Assembly (NCBI GenBank): GCA_002083595.1
Contig: MSXT01000013.1
Span: forward strand, 1 to 64,000
Reading direction: 5' to 3'
Length of the DNA stretch: 64,000 nt
From: Proteobacteria bacterium ST_bin16
Lineage (GTDB): Bacteria > Pseudomonadota > Gammaproteobacteria > Burkholderiales > Nitrosomonadaceae
Shown: in pieces, positions 56,288-64,000 of the stretch
Layout: each line of letters begins with the position of its first letter
Numbering within the stretch: position 1 is the stretch's first letter
Program-made: the position numbers and the translations under genes
The notes under the pieces: generated by a model
The model's input: the letters and a program-made list of their open reading frames with translations, nothing else
What the model was told of the DNA's origin: nothing
The model's database searches: none

Positions 56288-59083
56288 TCATGCAAAGTGC
56301 CGTTCTTCGCCGCCGCCATGAAGATTGGCAACGCAGCGTGCGCATAACGTGGGATGTTCCGCATGCTGACCGGTATCCTGGCGGTAGTGCCAGCACCGTT
56401 CGCATTTCGTATGCACACTGGATGTCACGGTCATGCCTTCCTGCTGCGGGTCATTGATTTGAATCAGGCGCACTTCGGATACGATCAATACGAAACGCAA
56501 GTCGTCGCCCAGTGCATTCAGTAAGGCGAAATCTTCCTTATTGGCGCGGATTTCTACTGCAGCTGCTAATGAAGAACCGATTTCTCCTTGTGTGCGGGAG
56601 TCTTCCAGTTTTTTCAGCACGTGTGAACGCAGCGAGCGTATTTTTGCCCATCGTTGTTGCAATGACTCGGTATCAGGATGTGCTGGCAGATCGTGCCACG
56701 TATGAAACAATACACTATCCTGAGCATCGCCCGTCAAATGCTCCCAGACCTCCTCCGACGTAAAGCTCAAAATCGGCGCAAACAGCCGCACTAAGCTGTG
56801 CGCGATATGGTGTAATGCAGTTTGTGCCGAACGGCGCGGAAGACCTTTGGCTGCTGCCGTGTACAGGCGATCCTTGAGGATGTCTAGATAAAATCCTCCC
56901 AAGTCTTCGGAGCAGAAATTGTGCAGTTTATGCACGACCTGATGGAATTCATAACGGTCATAGCTGCGCGTTAAATCTTCCTGAAAGGCTTGGGTCAATG
57001 CCAGCATATAGCGGTCGATTTCCAGGCAATCCGCTACGGCAACGGTGTCTGTGTGCGGATTAAAGTCCATCAGATTCGCCAGTAAAAAGCGTAGCGTATT
57101 GCGGATCCGCCGATAGCTTTCCACTACACGTTTCAGAATTTCCTCGGAAATGGAGAGTTCACCGGAATAATCGGTGGAAGCGACCCACAACCGTAAAATA
57201 TCGGCACCGGAAGTATCCATGACTTTCTGTGGGGCGATGACATTGCCCTTGGATTTACTCATTTTGTGACCGCTGCCGTCGACCACAAATCCATGCGTGA
57301 GCAATGCATCGTACGGCGCACGGCCATCGATGGCGCAACCAGTCAACAGTGAAGACTGAAACCAGCCACGATGCTGATCGGAACCTTCCAGATACAGATC
57401 CACCGGGAATTTGAGTTGCGCATTGGCTTTGACAACGGTGTCATGCGTGGTGCCGGAATCGAACCAGACATCCAGCGTATCGGTCAGCTTTTTATACGTT
57501 TGCGCTTCGTCGCCGAGCAATTCGGCGGCATCGAGCGCAAACCAAGCTTCGATACCTTGCTGTTCGACTTTTTGCGCGACTTGCTCGAGCAGTTCAAGCG
57601 AGCGTGGATGCAATGCGTGGGTGTCTTTATGCACAAAGAGGGTCATCGGCACGCCCCAATTACGCTGGCGGGATACACACCAGTCCGGGCGGTTTTTGAT
57701 CATCGCTTCCAGGCGCGCTCTGCCCCATGCTGGATAGAATGCGGTGGAATCGACGGCTTGCATGGCCAGATCGCGTAACGTTTTATCTCCAGCGCTCGCG
57801 GTTGAGCTGTGCAGATTCATACCGATGAACCATTGCGGGGTGGCGCGGAAAATGATGGGGGTTTTGTGCCGCCAGCAGTGCGGATAGCTGTGGTCGATCT
57901 TTTTCAGGCAAAACAGATGTCCGCTGGTTTTGAGCGTGTCGATGACAATATCGTTGGCTTTCCATACCGAAAGCCCACCCACCAAAGGCGTACTGGCAGT
58001 AAACTTGCCGTTGCCATCCACCGGGCTGTCACTCGGCAGACCGTAATTCTGACCGGCAAAATAGTCATCCAAACCATGCGCGGGCGCGGTGTGCACCAGT
58101 CCGGTACCGGCTTCCAGGGTGACATGCTTGCCGCAAATGATTTTTACCGTGCGCGGCTCAAATGGATGTTGCAGAGTCAGATGTTCCAATGCCCGGCCTT
58201 TGCAGGTAGCGAGCGTTTCACCGGCTAAGTCATAGCGCGCTAGACAAGCTTGCTGCAATTCATTGGCAAGAATCACCAGGCCGCGTGTAGTTTGCACCAG
58301 TGCGTAGTCGAAATCGGGATGCACGCTGACCGCTTGGTTAGCGGGTAATGTCCACGGTGTGGTGGTCCAGATAATGGCGTAAGCTTGCGCATTTTCAGGA
58401 ATGACAACGCCGAAGATGCTGCTCAGCGATGCATGCGCGGACTGAACGGCAAATCCCACATCAATCGCCGGTGAAGTTTTGTCTTCGTATTCCACTTCCG
58501 CTTCAGCCAAGGCGGAGCCACAATCGATACACCAATTGACCGGTTTTTGTCCCTGATACAGATAGCCGCTTTGATAAATTTTTCCCAGTGCGCGGATAAT
58601 ACCGGCTTCGGTTTTGAAATTCATCGTGAGATATGGATTATCCCAGTCACCCAAGACACCCAGACGGATGAAATCGGCTTTCTGGCGTTCCACCTGCTCC
58701 TGCGCAAAAGCGCGGCAGAGTTCGCGTACTTTGTCGGCAGGCAAATGCTTACCGTGTTTCTTTTCGATTTGATGCTCAATCGGCAAGCCATGGCAATCCC
58801 AGCCGGGAACGTACGGCGCATCAAAACCGGATAGTGTCTTGCTCTTGATGATGATGTCCTTGAGGATTTTGTTGACGGCATGACCGATGTGAATGTCACC
58901 GTTGGCATAAGGCGGACCGTCGTGCAGAATGAATTTGGGGCGTCCTTTGCTGACGGCGCGGATTTTTTGATACAGGTTTTTGTCTTGCCAGGCTTTCAGC
59001 ATACCCGGTTCTCGGCTGGCCAGATTGCCGCGCATCGGAAACGGCGTGTCGAGTAAATTGAGCGTTTTCTTATAATCAGTCAT
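56288..59083 (-). CDS. ileS: Isoleucyl-tRNA synthetase
   Basis: Class I synthetase, 931 residues. Rossmann-fold HIGH motif in [18 protein letters not shown]1 editing domain (about 195-390), KMSKS at about 605 ([10 protein letters not shown]), and a C-terminal zinc-binding region (CERCWHYRQ...[10 protein letters not shown]). It lies 18 bp after ribF and before lspA. Confidence 0.98.
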   Translation of the reverse strand: MTDYKKTLNLLDTPFPMRGNLASREPGMLKAWQDKNLYQKIRAVSKGRPKFILHDGPPYANGDIHIGHAVNKILKDIIIKSKTLSGFDAPYVPGWDCHGLPIEHQIEKKHGKHLPADKVRELCRAFAQEQVERQKADFIRLGVLGDWDNPYLTMNFKTEAGIIRALGKIYQSGYLYQGQKPVNWCIDCGSALAEAEVEYEDKTSPAIDVGFAVQSAHASLSSIFGVVIPENAQAYAIIWTTTPWTLPANQAVSVHPDFDYALVQTTRGLVILANELQQACLARYDLAGETLATCKGRALEHLTLQHPFEPRTVKIICGKHVTLEAGTGLVHTAPAHGLDDYFAGQNYGLPSDSPVDGNGKFTASTPLVGGLSVWKANDIVIDTLKTSGHLFCLKKIDHSYPHCWRHKTPIIFRATPQWFIGMNLHSSTASAGDKTLRDLAMQAVDSTAFYPAWGRARLEAMIKNRPDWCVSRQRNWGVPMTLFVHKDTHALHPRSLELLEQVAQKVEQQGIEAWFALDAAELLGDEAQTYKKLTDTLDVWFDSGTTHDTVVKANAQLKFPVDLYLEGSDQHRGWFQSSLLTGCAIDGRAPYDALLTHGFVVDGSGHKMSKSKGNVIAPQKVMDTSGADILRLWVASTDYSGELSISEEILKRVVESYRRIRNTLRFLLANLMDFNPHTDTVAVADCLEIDRYMLALTQAFQEDLTRSYDRYEFHQVVHKLHNFCSEDLGGFYLDILKDRLYTAAAKGLPRRSAQTALHHIAHSLVRLFAPILSFTSEEVWEHLTGDAQDSVLFHTWHDLPAHPDTESLQQRWAKIRSLRSHVLKKLEDSRTQGEIGSSLAAAVEIRANKEDFALLNALGDDLRFVLIVSEVRLIQINDPQQEGMTVTSSVHTKCERCWHYRQDTGQHAEHPTLCARCVANLHGGGEERHFA

Positions 59084-59101
59084 GAAAGTTCAATGGATGG
59101 G

Positions 59102-60073
59102 TTAAAGGGCGTTGTACATGCTATTGGAATGAATCGGGGCAGTCATAAAAAAGCTTTTGGCTTGCGCGACATCTTTCTCGATTTGCCGGATGAGCGTGTT
59201 GATATCCACATATTTTTCTTCGTCGCGTAATTTGTGTAAAAAGTTAACCTGTAATTGCTGTCCGTAAATTTTCTGATGAAAATCGAACAAATGAACTTCC
59301 AGCACAGGCCTGCCATTGTCATGGGTTGTCGGCCGCACACCCAGGCTGGCAACACCTTGTAGCGGAGTAGCGGGTGAGGATGGCATGGCACCGTACACGG
59401 ATACGACAAAAATACCCGAAAGCGGCGGGCGGTTGTGCTGCAATTGAATATTCGCGGTCGGAAATCCAAGTTGTTTGCCTAATTTGTCCCCATCTACGAC
59501 TCGTCCGCTGATGCTGTAAGGTCTGCCGAGCAGTTTCCTGGCGGTGTCGAGATCGCCGTTGGCAAGCGCCTGCCGGGTTGCGGTACTGGAAACGCGCTGC
59601 CCGTCGATGGTAACACTGGGCATGGCTTCGACGGAAAAGTTATTTTCTGCTGACAATGCTTGCAACATGGCAAAGTCACCGGCGCGCCGCGCGCCAAAAC
59701 GGAAATCATCGCCGACCAGCAGCCAGCGCACCGCAAGTTCTTTATTCAGGATGTCGGCGATAAATTGTTCAGCGCCGATTCTGGCAAAATCGTAATTGAA
59801 ACGGCAAATGTGGATACAGTCGACTTCTGTCTGAATCAAGCAGGTTAATTTTTCCCGTAGACTGGAGAGCCGGACAGGTGCTTGATCCGGAGCGAAAAAT
59901 TCACGTGGATGCGGTTCAAAAGTCATGACACAGGCCGGAAGCCCTAGCCGGCTAGCGGTGTCTTTCAACCGGGAAAGCATGGCCTGGTGGCCTAAATGGA
60001 CCCCATCGAAATTGCCTATGGTCAGTGCAACTGGTGTTTTGGCACCGGACGGCACTTTTCGCCATGTATGCAT
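59102..60073 (-). CDS. ribF: Bifunctional riboflavin kinase/FAD synthetase
   Basis: Makes FMN and FAD from riboflavin. 323 residues. The N-terminal nucleotidyltransferase domain begins ALTIGNFDGVHLGHQAML and contains VGDDFRFGARRAGD and the ISSTxxR-like SSTATRQAL; the C-terminal kinase domain has GRVVDGDKLGKQLGFPTANI. It opens the ribF-ileS-lspA unit; no riboflavin riboswitch was seen upstream. Confidence 0.96.
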   Translation of the reverse strand: MHTWRKVPSGAKTPVALTIGNFDGVHLGHQAMLSRLKDTASRLGLPACVMTFEPHPREFFAPDQAPVRLSSLREKLTCLIQTEVDCIHICRFNYDFARIGAEQFIADILNKELAVRWLLVGDDFRFGARRAGDFAMLQALSAENNFSVEAMPSVTIDGQRVSSTATRQALANGDLDTARKLLGRPYSISGRVVDGDKLGKQLGFPTANIQLQHNRPPLSGIFVVSVYGAMPSSPATPLQGVASLGVRPTTHDNGRPVLEVHLFDFHQKIYGQQLQVNFLHKLRDEEKYVDINTLIRQIEKDVAQAKSFFMTAPIHSNSMYNAL

Positions 60074-60289
60074 GCGTTCGAACCCAAAAAATTAGCAATT
60101 CTAGCGTGTTTAAGGTGAACAGGTCTAGCTTGCACTGCGTTGCTGTGCATATTGAATTCAAATAATTATAGATACTTACTGGAAAGAACGATGCATGGGA
60201 AATTGACGGCGGGATAGATTAGTACTCGCGTTGATTTATTAATTTAGTTATATTCCTGCAATCGTTTTTGTTATGTTGCAGCCAAATAA

Positions 60290-60892
60290 TTGAAGCATTC
60301 AAATCATTCAATCAAATCAAGTGAAAGAGAAGACCGGATCCTGCAGGCGCTGGCCGGGATGCTGGAGTATCCGCAGCGAGTTAAGATCACCACAGCTGCA
60401 TTGGCAAGGCAATCGGGAATCTCGGAATCAGCAATCTATCGCTGTTTTTCCAATAAATCGCACATGTTTGCGGCTTTAATTGAATTCATTGAGAAAACAT
60501 TATTTGTGCTGATCAATAAAATTCTGCAAGAAGAACAGCCGAATGCCAAGCAGATTGAAAACTTGTTACTGCTACTGCTAGGTTTTTCGCAAAAAAATCC
60601 GGGCATGACGCGGATTCTGATTGGCGATGCGCTGATCAATGAGAACGATCATTTGCAATTGCGCATTCATCAGCTGCACGACCGGCTGGAAGCGACTTTA
60701 AAACAGGCATTACGGTTCGCCGTTAGCGAGCAACGGCTGAAAGCGGACGTGGATATTGCGGCGCAAGCCAATTTATTCATGTGCTTCGTGATTGGCCGCT
60801 GGTATCAGTTTGTTAACAGCGGATTCAGGCGTGATCCGCTGGCCAATTGGGAAACGCAACGAGTGACTTTGTTGCCGAAGGAACTACTTTAA
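60290..60892 (+). CDS. slmA: Nucleoid occlusion factor SlmA-like TetR-family protein
   Basis: 200 residues. A TetR-type helix-turn-helix near the N-terminus (ARQSGISESAIYRCFSNK) and a C-terminal helical dimer domain with NPGMTRILIGDAL and FVIGRWYQFV, which match SlmA, the protein that blocks FtsZ assembly over the chromosome. The first codon is TTG at 60290, with no evident ribosome site, so the start is uncertain. Divergent from ribF. Followed by a hairpin terminator. Confidence 0.82.
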   Translation: MKHSNHSIKSSEREDRILQALAGMLEYPQRVKITTAALARQSGISESAIYRCFSNKSHMFAALIEFIEKTLFVLINKILQEEQPNAKQIENLLLLLLGFSQKNPGMTRILIGDALINENDHLQLRIHQLHDRLEATLKQALRFAVSEQRLKADVDIAAQANLFMCFVIGRWYQFVNSGFRRDPLANWETQRVTLLPKELL

Positions 60893-60897
60893 AGTGC

Positions 60898-60929
60898 AAT
60901 AACCATCAGTTTCTGATGCATTATTTTTT
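60898..60929 (+). terminator. Terminator after slmA
   Basis: AATAA-C-CATCAG, a TTT loop, then CTGATG-CA-TTATT, followed by TTTT (60898-60929). The stem has a small internal bulge. It overlaps the stop codon of the converging moeB-like gene. Confidence 0.75.
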
Positions 60930-61683
60930 ACCGGGCATTGTGCCGGCATACTGGACAGAGCGGATCTTTATTTAATCTGACCGAGCGCCAGTTCATTGCG
61001 AGACCATCCAGTAGCAGCAGACGGCCGTTCAGACTCTGGCCGATATTCAATAGAATTTTTAGCGTTTCCGCAGCTTGCATGCTGCCGATGATACCAACCA
61101 TAGGCGAGAATACTCCCATAATTGCGCACGGCATATCTTCCTGATCTCCATCAAGCGGATATAAACAATGATAGCAAGGACTGCTGTCATGACGTAAATC
61201 GAACACACTGATTTGACCGGAAAATTGCACCGCGGCACCGGAAATCAGCGGTTTCTTATGAGTGACACAGGCCCGGTTCACATGATGGCGGGTACTGAAG
61301 TTATCGCTGGCGTCAATGACTGCATCGGCTTGCGGGACCAGCTGCGACAGTTCTTCTGCATCGACATGCGCCTGAATTGTAGTGATATGGGTTGCGGGAT
61401 TAATTCTATGCAGCGTTTGTTTTGCCGACTGCGTTTTGGCTAAACCGATGGTGCCGCTATCATGGATGATCTGACGCTGCAAATTGGTTAAATCAACTTG
61501 ATCGCCATCACAAATGGTCAGATGGCCAATTCCGCTGGCGGCGAGATACAGGGCGGCGGGAGAGCCCAAGCCACCGGCACCGATAATTAATACATGCGAT
61601 TGATTGAGTTTTTCCTGCCCCGCAATGTCGATTTGCGGGAGCAGGATATGACGGCTGTAGCGAAGTAACTGCTGATCATCCAC
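60928..61683 (-). CDS. moeB: ThiF/MoeB-family adenylyltransferase
   Basis: E1-like enzyme that adenylates the C-terminal glycine of a sulfur-carrier protein (MoaD or ThiS). 251 residues. The nucleotide motif is IIGAGGLGSPAALYLAASG; DNFSTRHHVNRAC follows; four cysteines for zinc are in CYHC and CPVC. No moaD, thiS or rhodanese lies next to it, so the MoeB and ThiF roles cannot be separated. Order envC-ctpA-moeB is typical for Betaproteobacteria. It follows ctpA by 11 bp. Confidence 0.92.
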   Translation of the reverse strand: MDDQQLLRYSRHILLPQIDIAGQEKLNQSHVLIIGAGGLGSPAALYLAASGIGHLTICDGDQVDLTNLQRQIIHDSGTIGLAKTQSAKQTLHRINPATHITTIQAHVDAEELSQLVPQADAVIDASDNFSTRHHVNRACVTHKKPLISGAAVQFSGQISVFDLRHDSSPCYHCLYPLDGDQEDMPCAIMGVFSPMVGIIGSMQAAETLKILLNIGQSLNGRLLLLDGLAMNWRSVRLNKDPLCPVCRHNAR

Positions 61684-61694
61684 GATTCCTGAGA

Positions 61695-63128
61695 TCAGCT
61701 CTTGGTTTCGTCGCTTTTTTTCTCGGGTGATGCGGTAATGCCCTTGAAGTAATTCATAGCTTGTTTCAACAGGAGATCTTCCTCAGAGCCGAATTCCATA
61801 GGGGCTTTATTTTTGTCTTTGTTTTTCTTTTCTTTCTTCTCTTTTTTGTCGCTGGCAGGTTTCAAAGCGGTTTTTTCAGCTTCGGAAGCAGCTTTTTTCT
61901 CCGTTTTTTTGCCATTGGATAAATGCCGGTTTAGGTCCGCTTCCCGCAAACGTTGCTCATCACCGCTGTCGGTTTCATCCAGGACATCGGGTGTGATTCC
62001 TTGTGCCTGAATAGATTGGCCATTCGGTGTGTAATAGCGCGCGGTTGTCAGTTTAATCGCGGTATTGTTACCTAACGGCAGAATTGTTTGCACCGATCCT
62101 TTACCAAACGTTTGCGATCCCATCACGATGGAGCGTTTATGGTCTTGCAGCGCTCCCGCTACAATTTCCGATGCGGAAGCGGAACCGCCATTAACCAATG
62201 TGATCATCGGCACTGTTTTAACTGCGGACGGTAATCCTTTCAGATAATCTTCATCTGGCCCGCGCAGGTAATATTCCGGGTTGGCGTGCAGTTTCATTTT
62301 TGCATCCGGACTGCGGCCTTCGGTATAAACGACTAAAGCATTTTCTGGCAGAAAAGCAGCCGATACAGCGACAGCGCCATTGAGCAGTCCACCCGGATCA
62401 TTGCGTAAGTCCAGAATTAATCCTTTCATTGCGCCGCTGTTTTCGGCGAAAAGCGTTTTGATGGCCTGTGCCAGATTCTCGCCGGTTTGTTCTTGGAATT
62501 GCGTGATACGGATATACGCATAACCCGGTTCGATCATTTTCGATTTAACGCTTTGGATTTTAATGATGTCGCGCACCAGATTAAAGACCAGCGGTTCTGT
62601 TTCTCCTTCCCGTACAATCGTGATCTTGATCGAAGTGTTAGGTTTGCCACGCATCAGCTTGATCGCATCATTCAGTGTCATGCCCTTAACGACGGTATCA
62701 TCCAATTTTACGATCAGATCGCCGGTTTTAATGCCCGCGCGAAACGCCGGTGTGTCTTCAATTGGCGATATGACTTTTACGACACCGTCTTCCATCGTAA
62801 CTTGAATTCCCAAACCGCCGAATTCGCCTTGTGTGCCGATTTGCAGCTCTTTGTATTCGTCTTTGTCGAGGTATGACGAATGCGGATCCAGTCCGATCAA
62901 CATGCCATTGATCGCCTCGGTGATTAGTTTTTTGTCTTCCACAGACTCAACATAATCGCTTTTGATCCGGCCGAATACCTGGGCAAATGTGCGCAGTTCT
63001 TCGATCGGCAGCGGATGAATCGCCTCGATATTTTCTTTTTTGGCAATAGCAGAGAAATTCAAACTGAGCATCATTCCAGCAATTGCGCCAATTAGAATTA
63101 AACCTGTTTTTTTGATTACGTTACTCAT
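61695..63128 (-). CDS. ctpA: C-terminal processing peptidase CtpA (S41 family)
   Basis: Periplasmic serine protease that trims C-termini and controls peptidoglycan hydrolases in other bacteria. 477 residues. A signal/anchor helix (about 8-28), PDZ domain (about 90-175) and the S41 core, with the catalytic serine in GSASASEI and lysine in FGKGSVQT. The C-terminal 70 residues are Lys/Glu/Asp-rich, beyond the usual catalytic core. It follows envC by 47 bp; EnvC-type proteins are plausible functional partners. Confidence 0.94.
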   Translation of the reverse strand: MSNVIKKTGLILIGAIAGMMLSLNFSAIAKKENIEAIHPLPIEELRTFAQVFGRIKSDYVESVEDKKLITEAINGMLIGLDPHSSYLDKDEYKELQIGTQGEFGGLGIQVTMEDGVVKVISPIEDTPAFRAGIKTGDLIVKLDDTVVKGMTLNDAIKLMRGKPNTSIKITIVREGETEPLVFNLVRDIIKIQSVKSKMIEPGYAYIRITQFQEQTGENLAQAIKTLFAENSGAMKGLILDLRNDPGGLLNGAVAVSAAFLPENALVVYTEGRSPDAKMKLHANPEYYLRGPDEDYLKGLPSAVKTVPMITLVNGGSASASEIVAGALQDHKRSIVMGSQTFGKGSVQTILPLGNNTAIKLTTARYYTPNGQSIQAQGITPDVLDETDSGDEQRLREADLNRHLSNGKKTEKKAASEAEKTALKPASDKKEKKEKKNKDKNKAPMEFGSEEDLLLKQAMNYFKGITASPEKKSDETKS

Positions 63129-63175
63129 TTAAGCTATCTCCGCACTGATCAAATTTATGTAAATGGCTGCTGCGT

Positions 63176-64000
63176 TCATTCTATTTTTATCCACGTCAAC
63201 GGGTCAAACGGCTTTCCTCCGTGACGAAGCTCAAAATATAAACCTGAATCGGTATTACCGCCGCTATTTCCAACGGTTGCAATCGTTTCGCCGCTGCGAG
63301 CCGGCTCGCCAACTTGTTTATGAAGTGTTGCATTATTGCCATATAAGCTCATGTAGTTGTTTCCGTGATCCAGAATTATCAAATTTCCAAAACCTCTTAA
63401 CCAATCCGCAAATACGACCCGGCCTGCGGAGATTGCTTTGACTTCACTGCCATCAGGTGATTGTATGAATAAACCTTTCCATGTCACATGTTTACCTGAA
63501 CGTTGACCACCAAAAGTGTTTACAAGTTTCCCGCGCACGGGCAAATTTAATTTACCCTTTAACGTTGAGAATGCGGCGCTCGTAGTCGAAGCATCAGGAA
63601 GTTTGCTGTTAATTACTGTGGTGTTGGATTTTTCTTGCGTAAGCAATTGATTAATTTCGTTCACTAGATTCGTTAAGCGTTTTTCATCCTGTTCGAGTTT
63701 ACTGATTTCCTGTTGCTGCTGAGAAATTTGACTGGATACTTGCGTAAGCAATGTTTGCTGCTTGGTTTTTTCTTGTTGAAGTTTTTTTCGTTGATCAAAA
63801 TATTCCGCTTGGATAGCGGCAATTTCGTCTTTCTTTTGACGGCTGGTTTGTGTCAGAGTCGCGATTTCATATTGATTGTACTGAAGATTCTTGATGCTAT
63901 CCGAGCGAGCGAGCGAGAGTTGCCGGTAATAATAAATATCGCGTGCGATCTGATGCGGATTTTGCTGATTCAACACCAACCGCAAATAATCTTGTTGTCC
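63176..64000 (-). CDS. envC: Murein hydrolase activator EnvC (5' part outside window)
   Basis: Only the C-terminal 275 residues are present. The frame runs off the right edge, since QDYLRLVLNQQNPHQIARD at the edge is internal to the family. The first 110 residues seen are coiled-coil (Gln/Lys/Glu-rich). The C-terminal LytM (peptidase M23) domain (about last 130 residues) has GGQRSGKHVTWKG, and the usual zinc-binding HxH is replaced in part (HDGNNY-like LDHGNNYMSLYGN), as in degenerate EnvC that activates amidases instead of cutting peptidoglycan. It leads the envC-ctpA-moeB unit. Confidence 0.9.
   Translation of the reverse strand, partial: GQQDYLRLVLNQQNPHQIARDIYYYRQLSLARSDSIKNLQYNQYEIATLTQTSRQKKDEIAAIQAEYFDQRKKLQQEKTKQQTLLTQVSSQISQQQQEISKLEQDEKRLTNLVNEINQLLTQEKSNTTVINSKLPDASTTSAAFSTLKGKLNLPVRGKLVNTFGGQRSGKHVTWKGLFIQSPDGSEVKAISAGRVVFADWLRGFGNLIILDHGNNYMSLYGNNATLHKQVGEPARSGETIATVGNSGGNTDSGLYFELRHGGKPFDPLTWIKIE

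Noticed and set aside
1..64000. tRNA genes, CRISPR arrays, insertion sequences and prophage genes
   Set aside because: I looked for TTCGA-type T-loops, transposase motifs and phage structural genes and found none I could support by eye; a tRNAscan and IS search would settle this.

Overview
This looks like chromosomal DNA of a betaproteobacterium, most likely a Nitrosomonas-like member of the Nitrosomonadales. That is an inference from gene content and order: rlmE-ftsH-folP-glmM, carA-carB-greA, ribF-ileS-lspA and envC-ctpA-moeB, a two-subunit pyruvate carboxylase, and betaproteobacterial protein sequences. No ammonia-oxidation gene lies in the window, so the genus is not proven. Almost all of the DNA is housekeeping sequence with high coding density. 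The accessory material is concentrated between about 33 and 52 kb.

Layout. 0-0.6 kb: the 3' end of a 23S rRNA gene, 5S rRNA and the operon terminator. 0.7-8.8 kb: sppA; a leftward accA-tilS-rfbB-rfbD run (fatty acid synthesis, tRNA-Ile lysidine, dTDP-rhamnose); a Tat-exported MsrB with a ribosomal oxygenase; two tiny lipoproteins. 8.9-13.7 kb: dapA-bamC and clpB with a heat-shock promoter. 13.8-21 kb: a membrane GGDEF/EAL protein, a single-subunit glutamate-synthase-like flavoprotein, nadC and cysG. 21-32.7 kb: pstS with a Pho box, then glmM, folP, ftsH, rlmE, yhbY, greA, carB and carA.

33-36.9 kb: a membrane PH-domain protein, a second GGDEF/EAL protein and a secreted protein of unknown function. 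37-40.7 kb: an overlapping two-gene unit made of a P-loop NTPase and a TPR protein with eleven near-identical 144-bp repeats. It looks like a STAND-type signalling or defence protein split over two genes and is the best candidate for an undescribed system. 40.8-44 kb: pyruvate carboxylase subunits. 44.2-46.2 kb: a type II toxin-antitoxin pair and a lipoprotein 5'-nucleotidase. 46.7-50.1 kb: a diheme c-type cytochrome lipoprotein (rubber-oxygenase/peroxidase-like) followed by a soluble cytochrome P450, probably one oxidation module. 50.3-55.2 kb: a small lipoprotein, a Mut7-C nuclease-like protein, a secreted Gly/Asp/His-rich protein, and a cheW-MCP pair. 55.6-64 kb: a small lipoprotein, ribF-ileS-lspA, slmA, and envC-ctpA-moeB, with envC running off the right edge.

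Several starts differ from the longest open frame because a ribosome binding site or family alignment favours another codon (rfbB, rfbD, tilS, msrB, pstS, rlmE, carA, pycB, the nucleotidase, cheW, small lipoproteins). I saw no tRNA gene, CRISPR array, complete insertion sequence or prophage.
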